The notes beneath the pieces are model-generated. The model did not search any database. It was not told the origin of the DNA and was given only the letters and a program-made list of their open reading frames with translations. Shown one piece after another: positions 33,378-41,908 of a DNA stretch of 64,000 nt (the first letter of the stretch is position 1; every line of letters begins with the position of its first letter). Position numbers and translations under genes: made by a program. Origin of the DNA: Candidatus Gastranaerophilales bacterium (lineage in GTDB: Bacteria > Cyanobacteriota > Vampirovibrionia > Gastranaerophilales > Gastranaerophilaceae); the NCBI GenBank assembly GCA_944323995.1, contig CALUUN010000001.1:1-64000 (forward strand). The letters are read 5' to 3'.

Positions 33378-34433
33378 ATGAAATTACAAACAAAAGAACG
33401 TAAGGCTTTTACACTTGCAGAAGTGCTAATAACTCTTGCGATTATAGGAATAGTCGCAGCACTGACAATCCCGACACTTGTACAGAATTATCAAACAAAA
33501 GCATGGAACACTGCATCACAGGTATTTCAGAGAAAACTCGGTGAAGCATTAAGGGTAATGAATGTTCAGGGAACCTTGGCAGGTTATACAACAACAGAAG
33601 CGTTTGTTGATGAATTGTCTAAACATATTAAAATAACAAGAATATGCAACAACGATGATATTACAACATGTTTTGCTGATAAAGTATACTGGGGTAAAGA
33701 AGGTGAAGAGCCGGAAGAAGTTGATATGTTCGAAATAAAAACATCGGAAAGTTTTGGCCAAAAGGACTGGGATACAAACACTGTAGCCGTACAATTTGCA
33801 AACGGTGTAAATGCCGTAATAGCGTATAACCCAGATTGTACTCAGAACCAATTTAGTAATCAGGTAACGGGAGAAAATTGTCTTGCTATATTATACGATG
33901 TAGACGGATTTAAGAATCCCAATACTGTATCAAAAGATTTAAGAAATAATAATAACGTATTAGCACTTGCCGGTGTAAAAAGCGGATTTTGTTTATCAGA
34001 CGGAACATGTTTCACCGCACCTTTTAAACCAACACCGTTAACGCGTGCAGAATGCATAGAAAGACAAGCAGAACTGGGCATAACATATTGTAGTGATTTA
34101 AACGATGATTTCTGGGGCGGCGCAGTAAAAGCATGCCATGATATGGGTTCAAGTTTACCGAGTCAGGAACAGCTAGATCAATTAGCAAGAGATTTGTATC
34201 CGGGTACGGAAATAAGCACAAGCAACGGAGTATCAGTTAGTGGTACAAGAGATAACGACCTTGCAGTATCAATGGGATTCATAACCTCACCCGATTCGTC
34301 GTTTTGGATTTGGTCCAGTGAGGAGGGCAGCAAGAACAACACGTACGGCCGCCACTTCTACTCCGCGAACACGCAACGGGTCTACGACCTCCGCAGCAAT
34401 AACTTCAGTCAGGTGGTGTGCTTAGCGGAATAA
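33378..34433 (+). CDS. Pilin-like protein A with DGR-type hypervariable C-terminus
   Basis: The 351-residue protein starts with a short basic leader and the type IV prepilin segment AFTLAEVLITLAIIGIVAAL (from residue 12), with Glu5 of the mature form and Ala, not Gly, before the cleavage site. A conserved middle (residues 30-150) is nearly identical to protein B at 61133. The C-terminal domain has the C-type-lectin-like layout WIWSSEE ... VVCLAE, and its last 40 codons are hypervariable. Such domains are the usual targets of diversity-generating retroelements and bind ligands. A TATAAT and GGAG ribosome site precede ATG 33378, and unlike B there is no poly-G tract. It diverges from the XRE gene. 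Confidence 0.88.
   Translation: MKLQTKERKAFTLAEVLITLAIIGIVAALTIPTLVQNYQTKAWNTASQVFQRKLGEALRVMNVQGTLAGYTTTEAFVDELSKHIKITRICNNDDITTCFADKVYWGKEGEEPEEVDMFEIKTSESFGQKDWDTNTVAVQFANGVNAVIAYNPDCTQNQFSNQVTGENCLAILYDVDGFKNPNTVSKDLRNNNNVLALAGVKSGFCLSDGTCFTAPFKPTPLTRAECIERQAELGITYCSDLNDDFWGGAVKACHDMGSSLPSQEQLDQLARDLYPGTEISTSNGVSVSGTRDNDLAVSMGFITSPDSSFWIWSSEEGSKNNTYGRHFYSANTQRVYDLRSNNFSQVVCLAE
34311..34433 (+). repeat. Variable region (VR) of pilin-like gene A
   Basis: From TGGTCCAGTGAGGAG to GTGTGCTTAGCGGAATAA the region aligns without gaps to 62143-62265. Of 120 sense positions 31 differ, 29 in codon positions 1 or 2 and only 2 in position 3. The ends are identical (TGGTCCAGTGAGGAG and TGCTTAGCGGAAT). 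The GC-rich composition with NNC codons contrasts with the AT-rich gene body. This pattern matches adenine-directed DGR mutagenesis of AAC-type codons. Confidence 0.75.
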
Positions 34434-34568
34434 CATGTATACAGCAAAGCAGAAGAAGATATATTTAATAACCAATATTTGTGGAATTTCTACTTGTGCC
34501 GCTTTTTGTATGTCATTGAGAGGTGCAAGAGGCACGACATCATATTGGACATTGGTCAAATGCGTCCT

Positions 34569-34760
34569 GTCATTGCGAGGAGAATTTTCGGTAGGGCGCC
34601 GTGTGAGCGAAGCGAACCCGATAGGTGCCGGTCGGACATTACTCCGCCTGCACCCCGAATAATCCGATACGAGCAGAGCGACGTCGCAATCGCAAGGTTG
34701 GTAAAATTCAATGACAATGCGATTACTACGTCGAATGCTGCGCATTCTCCTCGTAATGAC
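34569..34760. repeat. 192-bp element with 16-bp inverted ends
   Basis: GTCATTGCGAGGAGAA (34569-34584) is the inverted copy, with one mismatch, of TTCTCCTCGTAATGAC (34745-34760). The interior is GC-richer and has internal palindromes (GCGACGTCGC, GCGAAGCGAA). It has no convincing gene and looks like a MITE/REP-type element. It fills the space between pilin-like gene A and the rpsE operon; open frames across it are artefacts of composition. Confidence 0.6.
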
Positions 34761-34840
34761 AAAATAAATATTTTTGCGAGAAGCGAAAGTAACGAAGTTA
34801 TCATCTTAACGACTTGGACTTAACAACACTAAAAATCCTC

Positions 34841-34869
34841 TTGCAATTTAATTTTGTCTGTGCTAAAGT
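34841..34869 (+). promoter_or_regulatory. Promoter of the rpsE-rpmD-rplO-secY operon
   Basis: TTGCAA (34841-34846), 17 bp, TAAAGT (34864-34869). This gives a leader of about 108 nt before rpsE. A promoter here is expected because the usual upstream spc-operon genes are missing. Confidence 0.4.
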
Positions 34870-34983
34870 TAAGAAGTCAGAAAAGTTACTCACGAATATT
34901 TTATCAATAGCTATCATATAGCTTGTTTTTGATGTATTCGAACCCTATAAAGAATTTACACTAAGAATGAAAGGTAAAAATCA

Positions 34984-35685
34984 ATGGATTTAGAAAACAA
35001 AGAAGAATTGAACATTGAATCAGCTGCAGACGCAAAAGAAACAACTGAAGTTGTTGAAGAAGCAAGCGCTGAAGAAACAGCTGAAAAAGCAGAAGAAGTT
35101 AAAGCCGAAGAACAGGTTGAACTTCAACCGGAAGAAGGCAAACCTTCAAAAAGAAGATCCCGCGGAAGCAAAAAACCGAAAATCGAAACTATTGAAGAAA
35201 AGCCGCAGAGTGAATGGACAGAACAGGTTGTTCAAATTAACCGCGTAACAAAAGTTGTTAAAGGCGGTAAAAAATTGAGCTTCCGTGCAATCGTTATTGT
35301 CGGAAACAAAAAAGGTCAGGTAGGTATTGGCTGTGCTAAAGCGGCAGAAGTTATTATTGCTATTCAAAAAGCTATCGCTGACGGCAGAAAAAATCTTATC
35401 ACAGTACCTATTTTCAAAACAACAATTCCGCACCCGATTTCAGGGAAATCAGGCGCAGGTGAAGTTATGTTAAGACCTGCTTCTCAAGGTACAGGTATTA
35501 TTGCAGGCGGAGCTGTTCGTCCGGTGCTTGAACTTGCAGGTATTGAAAACATCCTTGCAAAATCTTTAGGTTCAAAATCACCTTTGAACGCTGCTTATGC
35601 AACTATTAACGCTTTGAAAGCTCTCACACCGTTCCATGAAGTAGCTAAAAAACGCGGACTTACCATGGCGGAATTGTTAAATTAA
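34984..35685 (+). CDS. rpsE: 30S ribosomal protein S5 with acidic N-terminal extension
   Basis: The S5 body starts near residue 75 ([20 protein letters not shown]) and includes [20 protein letters not shown] and [15 protein letters not shown]. It sits at the mRNA entry side of the 30S subunit and helps decoding accuracy. The 233-residue length exceeds the usual 165-175 because of an N-terminal extension of about 65 residues rich in Glu/Ala, followed by a basic [14 protein letters not shown] patch. GAAAGG precedes the ATG. It heads rpsE-rpmD-rplO-secY; rplR and earlier spc genes are absent upstream. Confidence 0.95.
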   Translation: MDLENKEELNIESAADAKETTEVVEEASAEETAEKAEEVKAEEQVELQPEEGKPSKRRSRGSKKPKIETIEEKPQSEWTEQVVQINRVTKVVKGGKKLSFRAIVIVGNKKGQVGIGCAKAAEVIIAIQKAIADGRKNLITVPIFKTTIPHPISGKSGAGEVMLRPASQGTGIIAGGAVRPVLELAGIENILAKSLGSKSPLNAAYATINALKALTPFHEVAKKRGLTMAELLN

Positions 35686-35741
35686 TCGGTTATATAATTG
35701 ACTGACTGAGATATTATTATTAAATAAAAGGATATAAAATT

Positions 35742-35933
35742 ATGGCTAAAACAAAAACAAATACAGTAAAAATTAAACTCAAAAGAAGTTTAATCGGCGC
35801 ATCTGAAGCGCAGCGCAAAGTTGTTGCAGCACTCGGTCTTTCTAAAAAAGATCAGGTGGTGGAACACTCCGAAACTCCTTCCATTATGGGTATGGTGAAC
35901 AAAGTTTCACACCTTCTGGAAGTTACAAAATAG
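35742..35933 (+). CDS. rpmD: 50S ribosomal protein L30
   Basis: A 63-residue L30 with VKIKLKRSLIGASEAQRKVVAALGL and the conserved VVEHSETPSIMGMVNKV region, of normal length. It follows rpsE by 56 bp and has AAAGGAT upstream. This order (rpsE-rpmD-rplO-secY) is the conserved core of the spc operon. Confidence 0.95.
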   Translation: MAKTKTNTVKIKLKRSLIGASEAQRKVVAALGLSKKDQVVEHSETPSIMGMVNKVSHLLEVTK

Positions 35934-36004
35934 CACTGACCGCGTACAGTTACTAGGGTAACGACAGTGAATAGCGAGCGGCAAAATTTATGAGGAAAAT
36001 TAAA

Positions 36005-36454
36005 ATGACAAATATTAAATTAGAAGATTTAAGACCTGCAGAAGGTTCAACACACAAAACAAAACGCGTAGGCCGCGGAAGATCATCAGGTCGCGGTAAA
36101 ACTTCCTGCCGCGGTCATAACGGTGAAGGACAGCGTTCCGGAAGCAGCGCTAAAAGAGGTTTTGAAGGCGGCCAGATGCCGGCTTACAGAAGACTTCCGA
36201 AATTGAAAGGCTTCCAGATTATCAACAAATTACATTACGCCGAAATTAACGTCGGCAGAATTGCACAGTTAGGTGTGAAAGAAGTTTCTCTTGAGTCGCT
36301 TAAAGAAGCAAAAAGAGTACATCCTTCATGCGACGGTTTGAGAGTTCTCGGCAACGGCGAAATCAAAAAAGCCGTTACGGTTAAGGCTGCTTATGTTACA
36401 CCTTCAGCAAAAGAAAAAATTGAAGCCGCAGGCGGAAAGGTTGAGTTAGTATAA
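36005..36454 (+). CDS. rplO: 50S ribosomal protein L15
   Basis: A 149-residue L15 with the Gly/Arg-rich start TKRVGRGRSSGRGKTSCRGH, the GFEGGQMPAYRRLPKLKGF core and a C-terminal AKEKIEAAGGKVEL. It binds 23S rRNA late in 50S assembly. I use ATG 36005, preceded by GAGGA, rather than the in-frame ATG at 35990. Its stop overlaps the secY start (TAATG). Confidence 0.95.
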   Translation: MTNIKLEDLRPAEGSTHKTKRVGRGRSSGRGKTSCRGHNGEGQRSGSSAKRGFEGGQMPAYRRLPKLKGFQIINKLHYAEINVGRIAQLGVKEVSLESLKEAKRVHPSCDGLRVLGNGEIKKAVTVKAAYVTPSAKEKIEAAGGKVELV

Positions 36455-37791
36455 TGGCACAAGGTATTAAAATGCCTACAACTGAAGATTTGATGTCAAT
36501 GTGGCAGGCATCGGGTTTGAAACAAAAAATTATTTTTACATTCCTGATGATTGCCGCCTTCAGACTTGGTGTTCAAATGCCGTTATTCGGTATTAACAAT
36601 CAGGTATTTTCAAACATCGCTCAAGGAAATAATATTATCGGATTTTTGGATTTATTTTCCGGCGGTGCTCTGGGTACGGTATCAATATTTGCACTGGGTA
36701 TAGGACCTTTTATTACGGCATCAATTATTATTCAGCTTGTTTCTGTTGTAATTCCTTCACTGGAAAAATTACAAAAAGAAGAAGGCGAAGCGGGCAGAAG
36801 AAAACTATCACAGTATACAAGAATTTTCACGGTTGTCCTTGCAGTATTCCAGTCGTTAATATTTATGCTTTATCTGCACCATTTACCGGGTGCGGTATTG
36901 CCGAATGTTAATCCTGCGATGTTTTTTGTAAGTTCAATCGTTGTGTTAACGGCAGGTTCGGTGCTTGTTATGTGGCTTTCCGAACTTATTACCGAAAAAG
37001 GTATCGGTAACGGCGGTTCATTGATAATCTTTGTCGGTATATTGTCAGGTATTCCTGTATACGCTTCAAGAACGGCGCAAATGGTTGCCAACAGCACAGC
37101 GCTCCAACTCGGTTTAGCGGCATTGCTCGCTATTTTCTTTGCGGCAATGGTGTTTATCGTAATTATGCAGGAGGCTGTCAGAAAAGTTATTATCGTAAAC
37201 CCGAAAAGACAGGTCGGAAACAAAGTTTACGGCGGTATGAATTCTTTTATACCCTTCAAACTCAATCCGGGCGGCGTTATGCCGATTATCTTTGCGATTG
37301 CGATTTTGCTTTTCCCGTCAACCGTTTTGAGCCTCGTAGGTCAGGCAAACTTTAAGTCTGAGGCCGTAAAAAATGTGGTAATGTCGCTTAACCACTGGCT
37401 AAGTCCGGACGGCATCACATATTACGTCTTGTATTTTGCATTGATTGTTGCGTTAACTTTCTTCTACGCTTCAATTATGCCGAATATGCAGCCGAAAGAT
37501 ATTGCCGACAACCTTAAAAAATACGGTTCGTCAATTCCCGGCATAAAACCCGGCAAACCGACTGCCGAAGCACTCGATAAAATTCTGACAAAAACAACGT
37601 TTATCGGTGCTATGGGCTTAGGTATTATCGCGCTTGTACCGTCTTTGGCAAGTTATGTTACAAACATTAAAACTTTGCAAGGTATCGGTGCAACGTCATT
37701 AATCATTATGGTCGGTGTTGCTCTTGACTTGATTAATCAGGTAAGAACACACCTGCTGGCAAGAAATTACGAATCTTTCTTGAAAGAATAA
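36454..37791 (+). CDS. secY: Protein translocase subunit SecY
   Basis: A 445-residue ten-helix channel protein of the Sec translocon, with plug and helix-2 region FSGGALGTVSIFALGIGPFI, QLVSVVIPSLEKLQKEGE-like cytoplasmic loop and GGVMPIIFAIAILLFPST. It moves unfolded preproteins across or into the inner membrane together with SecA/SecE. It is translationally coupled to rplO and ends the operon at a strong terminator; adk, map and infA, its usual followers, are absent. Confidence 0.97.
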   Translation: MAQGIKMPTTEDLMSMWQASGLKQKIIFTFLMIAAFRLGVQMPLFGINNQVFSNIAQGNNIIGFLDLFSGGALGTVSIFALGIGPFITASIIIQLVSVVIPSLEKLQKEEGEAGRRKLSQYTRIFTVVLAVFQSLIFMLYLHHLPGAVLPNVNPAMFFVSSIVVLTAGSVLVMWLSELITEKGIGNGGSLIIFVGILSGIPVYASRTAQMVANSTALQLGLAALLAIFFAAMVFIVIMQEAVRKVIIVNPKRQVGNKVYGGMNSFIPFKLNPGGVMPIIFAIAILLFPSTVLSLVGQANFKSEAVKNVVMSLNHWLSPDGITYYVLYFALIVALTFFYASIMPNMQPKDIADNLKKYGSSIPGIKPGKPTAEALDKILTKTTFIGAMGLGIIALVPSLASYVTNIKTLQGIGATSLIIMVGVALDLINQVRTHLLARNYESFLKE

Positions 37792-37810
37792 GACTTTACG
37801 GTAATATTTT

Positions 37811-37844
37811 AAAAACAGCTCGATAAATCGGGCTGTTTTTTTGT
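37811..37844 (+). terminator. Terminator after secY
   Basis: AAACAGCTCGA pairs with TCGGGCTGTTT around TAAA (one bulge) and is followed by seven T. It lies 20 bp past the secY stop. Confidence 0.85.
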
Positions 37845-37935
37845 TTGTAATAATTAATAATTCCGGCAATGAATAAGATTAAAAATAGTTTATGATAAAT
37901 ATGTAAATCCTCAACTCTTCTGATTGCTCAGCTTT

Positions 37936-37962
37936 GCCTCTCTTTGGAGAGGCTTTTCTTTT
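37936..37962 (+). terminator. Second terminator-like hairpin in the secY-PilZ gap
   Basis: GCCTCTC TTTG GAGAGGC followed by TTTTCTTTT. As the secY transcript already has a terminator, this second one may end a short RNA starting in 37845-37930. I saw no convincing promoter for one. Confidence 0.7.
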
Positions 37963-38038
37963 GTAAACTTACTGACAAATTTTGAAAAATAGGTTATAAT
38001 AAATACAATATTAACAGCATGCTTGAAAGGATAAGAAT

Positions 38039-38629
38039 ATGAGAGAATTAATTTCTAAAGATCAAAGAATTATAATGGTACCGCACGATTTTAAATTCGC
38101 AAACAAAGGTATAATTACAGAAGTTGCGCCGGACTATTTCATGCTTGAACTTGATTACGAGCCGGACGGAATTTTAAGGAGCAATTACTGCGAATTCTAC
38201 ACCCAAACTCCGCACGGGACTTTGTACTTTGATTCTTATGCAAAAGAAATTAACGGAAAAACTCTCAAAATTGCCAGCCCGGCAAAACATAAATTTTTAC
38301 AAAGACGTCAATATACGCGTATCAAATATATTCTTGATCTTGATATGTTTGACGGCGATAATGCACTTAAAATTACCACTCTCGATATTTCAGCAGGCGG
38401 TATGAAATTAAAAACAAAAGATAATGTAAATATTGAAAAAGATTACACAATTACCCTTCCGCTCTCTGAAGAACAGAATATTAATTGTACGTTTTCGCCC
38501 ATTCGTATTGAAAAAAATAACGATGGTGGTTATACAGTATCCGGAAGATTTGAGTACAATTCAAGCCATGACAAAATGACACTTACTCAATACTGTGCAA
38601 AACGTAACATTGAAATTAAGAACAAATAA
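38039..38629 (+). CDS. PilZ-domain cyclic-di-GMP-binding protein
   Basis: The 196-residue protein has an N-terminal YcgR-like beta domain (about 1-85) and a PilZ domain. The c-di-GMP signature is complete: RRQYTR (about residue 90) and DISAGG (about residue 120). Such proteins adjust motility or surface secretion in response to c-di-GMP. TATAAT about 40 nt upstream and GAAAGGAT before the ATG form a normal leadered start. The PLP enzyme gene follows after 2 bp and is co-transcribed. Confidence 0.88.
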   Translation: MRELISKDQRIIMVPHDFKFANKGIITEVAPDYFMLELDYEPDGILRSNYCEFYTQTPHGTLYFDSYAKEINGKTLKIASPAKHKFLQRRQYTRIKYILDLDMFDGDNALKITTLDISAGGMKLKTKDNVNIEKDYTITLPLSEEQNINCTFSPIRIEKNNDGGYTVSGRFEYNSSHDKMTLTQYCAKRNIEIKNK

Positions 38630-38631
38630 TT

Positions 38632-39669
38632 ATGAGTCTTGTAAAACTTTTGAAGAAAAAAAATCATAAGATTCTTTTTACAACACCTTCACATTCACAA
38701 AAATCTTTTATATACAAACCGCTAAAATCTTTGTATAAAATTGATATTTCGGAAACAGACGCACATAACCCGCAGCAAGCCCTCCAAAAGGCTCAGGAGC
38801 GCGCCCGAAAAATATATAAGACTAATTCAACCCATTTTCTTACTAATGGCTCTACAAGCGGTATAATTGCCGCTGTATTAACTTGTACAAATGCTGGCGA
38901 AAAAGTTCTTATATGGCGCAACGCGCATCCGTGTCATTTGAATGCCGTGAGACTTGCCGGCGCAATTCCGGTATTTTATGACCTTGAGACAGATGAAGAA
39001 TGGGGAATCCCGACGGAAACTCCGCCCGAGGTAATTGAAAAATACATTAAAGCCTACGAAATTAAAACAGTTATTATTACATCTCCCACATACGAAGGTA
39101 TTGTATCAGATATAAGAAAAATCAAAAAAATTTGTGAAACCTATAACGCATACCTGATTGTTGATGAAGCACACGGCGCATTGTACCCTTTTTCTGACAG
39201 ACTGCCTGAAAGTGCCGTAAATATTGCGGATTTCACAATACAATCTTTGCACAAAACAGCAGGCGGTCTGAACCCGACAGCACTTTTACATTCATCATGT
39301 AATCTGAACCCTGAAAAAGCGCTTAACATGATTAATACAACATCGCCTTCATATCCGCTTTTAGCGTCAATTGAAGAAAATATAAATTATCTGAACAGCT
39401 GGTGGGGAAAAAGAAAGCTGGAGCAGCTTCTTGATGAACTTGAACTTCTGCGTGAAGAATGCCCCCACTGTGAATTTTTCGGGGACGATTTGACAAAAAT
39501 TCTTGTGAAAGTGCCTGAGCTTTCCGGTGAAGAACTTTCTGAAATTCTGTTCGACAACTACAACATTGAAGATGAAAAAACAAACGAAAAATCTACAATG
39601 CTTTTATGCGGAATCGGAACAGATAATAAAAAATTAAAAAAACTTAAAAACGCATTGTTAAATTTGTAA
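38632..39669 (+). CDS. Short Orn/Lys/Arg decarboxylase-like PLP protein
   Basis: This 345-residue protein matches the major domain of basic amino acid decarboxylases. It has TTPSHSQ at the start, THFLTNGSTSGI, NAHPCHLNAVRLAGA, IVDEAHGALYPF (PLP aspartate and histidine) and QSLHKTAGG (Schiff-base lysine). It lacks much of the C-terminal domain of full-length enzymes (about 480 residues), although the stop region looks natural. Polyamine formation from arginine or lysine is the probable theme, but activity of the short form is uncertain. It overlaps no gene and follows the PilZ gene directly. Confidence 0.82.
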   Translation: MSLVKLLKKKNHKILFTTPSHSQKSFIYKPLKSLYKIDISETDAHNPQQALQKAQERARKIYKTNSTHFLTNGSTSGIIAAVLTCTNAGEKVLIWRNAHPCHLNAVRLAGAIPVFYDLETDEEWGIPTETPPEVIEKYIKAYEIKTVIITSPTYEGIVSDIRKIKKICETYNAYLIVDEAHGALYPFSDRLPESAVNIADFTIQSLHKTAGGLNPTALLHSSCNLNPEKALNMINTTSPSYPLLASIEENINYLNSWWGKRKLEQLLDELELLREECPHCEFFGDDLTKILVKVPELSGEELSEILFDNYNIEDEKTNEKSTMLLCGIGTDNKKLKKLKNALLNL

Positions 39670-39697
39670 CAATTTGTTAATAAACAGCCTTAAATAT

Positions 39698-39725
39698 TAA
39701 AGTTTCTGACTATAAAAGCCGATAA
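39698..39725 (+). promoter_or_regulatory. Sigma-28 (FliA)-like promoter of the second MGMAASQAR gene
   Basis: TAAAGTTT (39698-39705) and GCCGATAA (39718-39725) are perfect copies of both FliA consensus boxes, separated by 12 bp (consensus 11; shifting the -35 one base gives 11). The transcript start would lie about 33 nt before the ATG at 39765, which has AGGAAAGGA upstream. Confidence 0.7.
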
Positions 39726-39764
39726 CCGTAGTAAGGATACAAACAGGAAAGGACAGACCCGGCT

Positions 39765-41783
39765 ATGGGAATGGCAGCTTCACAGGCTAGATTATTATCA
39801 ATAACATCTCGTATGTCTGATAACGAGCTGAGAGCCCAGATTATCAACAATTCGAAGATGCGCCTTGCAACTGAAAGCTCTCGCGTAAGCGAAGAGTACG
39901 TCAATGCATTGAATTCTGCCACAATGATGATTTCAAATTACGATGCACAGGGAAATGATCAGTATCAAAAATTGAGCTTTAACGCACTTACAATGTACAG
40001 TGCGCACAACAACCAGTACGGACTTGTAAACGCAAACGGCAAATTACTTGTATCCGAAGCCGATGCAAATATATTCAGGAAAGTTCAAGACGCTGACGGC
40101 GGACTTGATGAATTCCTTGAAGAATACGGCCTTGTATACAAATCAACTTACTTTGAAGAGGGTACGTTTGGCGGCGACAGCGTATACTTTGAAAACCTTG
40201 ATGAAACTTACGGCATTCAGGATTTAAAAGATATCTATGAAGGCAACAATGGCCATATGGGATATGATAAGGCCCTGCAGTCAGCTGAATATGTTCAGTA
40301 TTCAGATTACTATGAGCAGTTTGTAATCGCTGAAGAATTATTGAACATGGAAATCAGTGAAGCAATTAACAACGATGTATTTGATACAGACTGGGAAAAT
40401 GCATATCAAGCAATTCAAGGTGCTTCAACAATGAATGAAGTCAAGACCGGTCTGAATTATCTTAAAAACAAGTTAACCGGATTGAAAAATGAAGGAAAGA
40501 TTTCAGAACAAAATGCTCTGTATCAGGAATTAATGAATGCAATCAATAATTCCTTCAACTTTAGCGGAAGTAATTGTACGGTTATCGGTACAACTACCGT
40601 AACTCAGAACGGAAATACATACAAGATTGGCGATGATCCGAATAGTCCGGATATAATTATTAAAACAAGAGTACCTATTTATACGCAAAAAGAAAGCGGT
40701 AAGTATGATGATGATGGCAATCCTATTATGGAAACAGTTATCATAGGATATAAATCAGAAATATCTTGCGGTAAAACAAATGACAATGATGCCTCTGATG
40801 ACGGATACAAAGTACAATATTCAGTAACACCGACTACAGTGAATGAATCAATGTCATCTCCACCGTCCAGCTACAATTTAAATTATACGATTAAGGAAAC
40901 AATAGTAGATGAAAACGGTACAGAGTACCCAAACAGTGCAACATATCAATATACATATAATACAGGTGATAAAACAGCGACAACAAAATTTACAACTAGT
41001 GAGCCTACTGTTATTGCATCAATGGTAACAGACCTGTTTCTGGATTTTAAAGCAAGTATTGCTAACAACGTAAACAAAGATCCATACGTACAAGAAGGCG
41101 GTTCTGACGCACAAAAAGCTCAGCAAAATTACAATACCGCATTAGAAAATCTTGCAACTTTTATGTTTGGTACAGGCTGGCGGGCTAATGCTGAAGTTAT
41201 TGAATCTAACGCACAATACTTTAATGATATCGGTCTGACTAATCAGATTATAAAAGAAAACGGCTTAACCACAACAACGAATTATGCTGTAATCAAAGAT
41301 ATTTATATAATGGATACATTGTTCAATACATACGGTGAACCGGCATGGGGCTGGGTTGACGAAAACGACTCTACAGGCCTTGAAAATGCCGATGCAAAAG
41401 CTCAATGGTACACAAACCTCTATAACCGCATGCTTGAGGGCTATAAAGTAATTGAAGACGGGCTTGCATCAAGTAACGAATGGATTCAATTTGCACTTGA
41501 AAGCGGTCTTGTAACTATGGAACAAGTCGACAAATCAAATCAGTGGACATCAATGACATATACAAGCTGCAGCGATATAACCGAAGTAGCAGACGACGTT
41601 GCAGTTGCGCGTGCAGAGGCAGAATACCAGCAGGCAATGAACAGCATTGAAAACAAAGATAAACGCTACGATATGGAACTTAAAAATATAGATACTGAAC
41701 ACAATTCATTGCAAACAGAATACGATTCGGTGAAATCGGTTATTGATAAAAATATTGAAAGATCATTCAAAATTTATTCATAA
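39765..41783 (+). CDS. Large MGMAASQAR-family protein under sigma-28-like control
   Basis: The 672-residue protein starts MGMAASQARLLSITSRMSDN. The N-terminal helical stretch (about 1-60) and C-terminal helical region (about 600-672, with YDMELKNIDTEHNSLQTEYD) bracket a long Asn/Thr/Tyr-rich centre. This is the organisation of flagellar axial and similar secreted filament-associated proteins, but I cannot identify a flagellin or hook signature. There is no Sec signal. It shares its N-terminus with the gene at 1-827 and has an excellent FliA-type promoter, so export by or assembly on a flagellum-like machine is a reasonable guess. Confidence 0.75.
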   Translation: MGMAASQARLLSITSRMSDNELRAQIINNSKMRLATESSRVSEEYVNALNSATMMISNYDAQGNDQYQKLSFNALTMYSAHNNQYGLVNANGKLLVSEADANIFRKVQDADGGLDEFLEEYGLVYKSTYFEEGTFGGDSVYFENLDETYGIQDLKDIYEGNNGHMGYDKALQSAEYVQYSDYYEQFVIAEELLNMEISEAINNDVFDTDWENAYQAIQGASTMNEVKTGLNYLKNKLTGLKNEGKISEQNALYQELMNAINNSFNFSGSNCTVIGTTTVTQNGNTYKIGDDPNSPDIIIKTRVPIYTQKESGKYDDDGNPIMETVIIGYKSEISCGKTNDNDASDDGYKVQYSVTPTTVNESMSSPPSSYNLNYTIKETIVDENGTEYPNSATYQYTYNTGDKTATTKFTTSEPTVIASMVTDLFLDFKASIANNVNKDPYVQEGGSDAQKAQQNYNTALENLATFMFGTGWRANAEVIESNAQYFNDIGLTNQIIKENGLTTTTNYAVIKDIYIMDTLFNTYGEPAWGWVDENDSTGLENADAKAQWYTNLYNRMLEGYKVIEDGLASSNEWIQFALESGLVTMEQVDKSNQWTSMTYTSCSDITEVADDVAVARAEAEYQQAMNSIENKDKRYDMELKNIDTEHNSLQTEYDSVKSVIDKNIERSFKIYS

Positions 41784-41809
41784 AAAACGGAGCTCAAACT
41801 CCGTTTTTT
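41782..41809. terminator. Terminator after the MGMAASQAR gene
   Basis: AAAAAACGGAG CTCAAA CTCCGTTTTTT is a perfect stem with flanking A and T tracts, directly overlapping the stop codon. Confidence 0.88.
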
Positions 41810-41908
41810 AATATCTTTATAACGATATAAAGATTATGTAAGGAAATCCGTATTGAAACAAATTTTGAATTATAATAATAACATAGGTTAGAAAAATTGG
41901 AGATTGAA

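Noticed and set aside
34435-34823. Open frames of 75-114 codons on both strands
   Set aside because: They overlap each other inside a palindromic, inverted-end repeat element and have no ribosome sites or recognisable protein composition.
37845-37962. Small RNA between the two terminators after secY
   Set aside because: A terminator is present but I found no convincing promoter with correct spacing.
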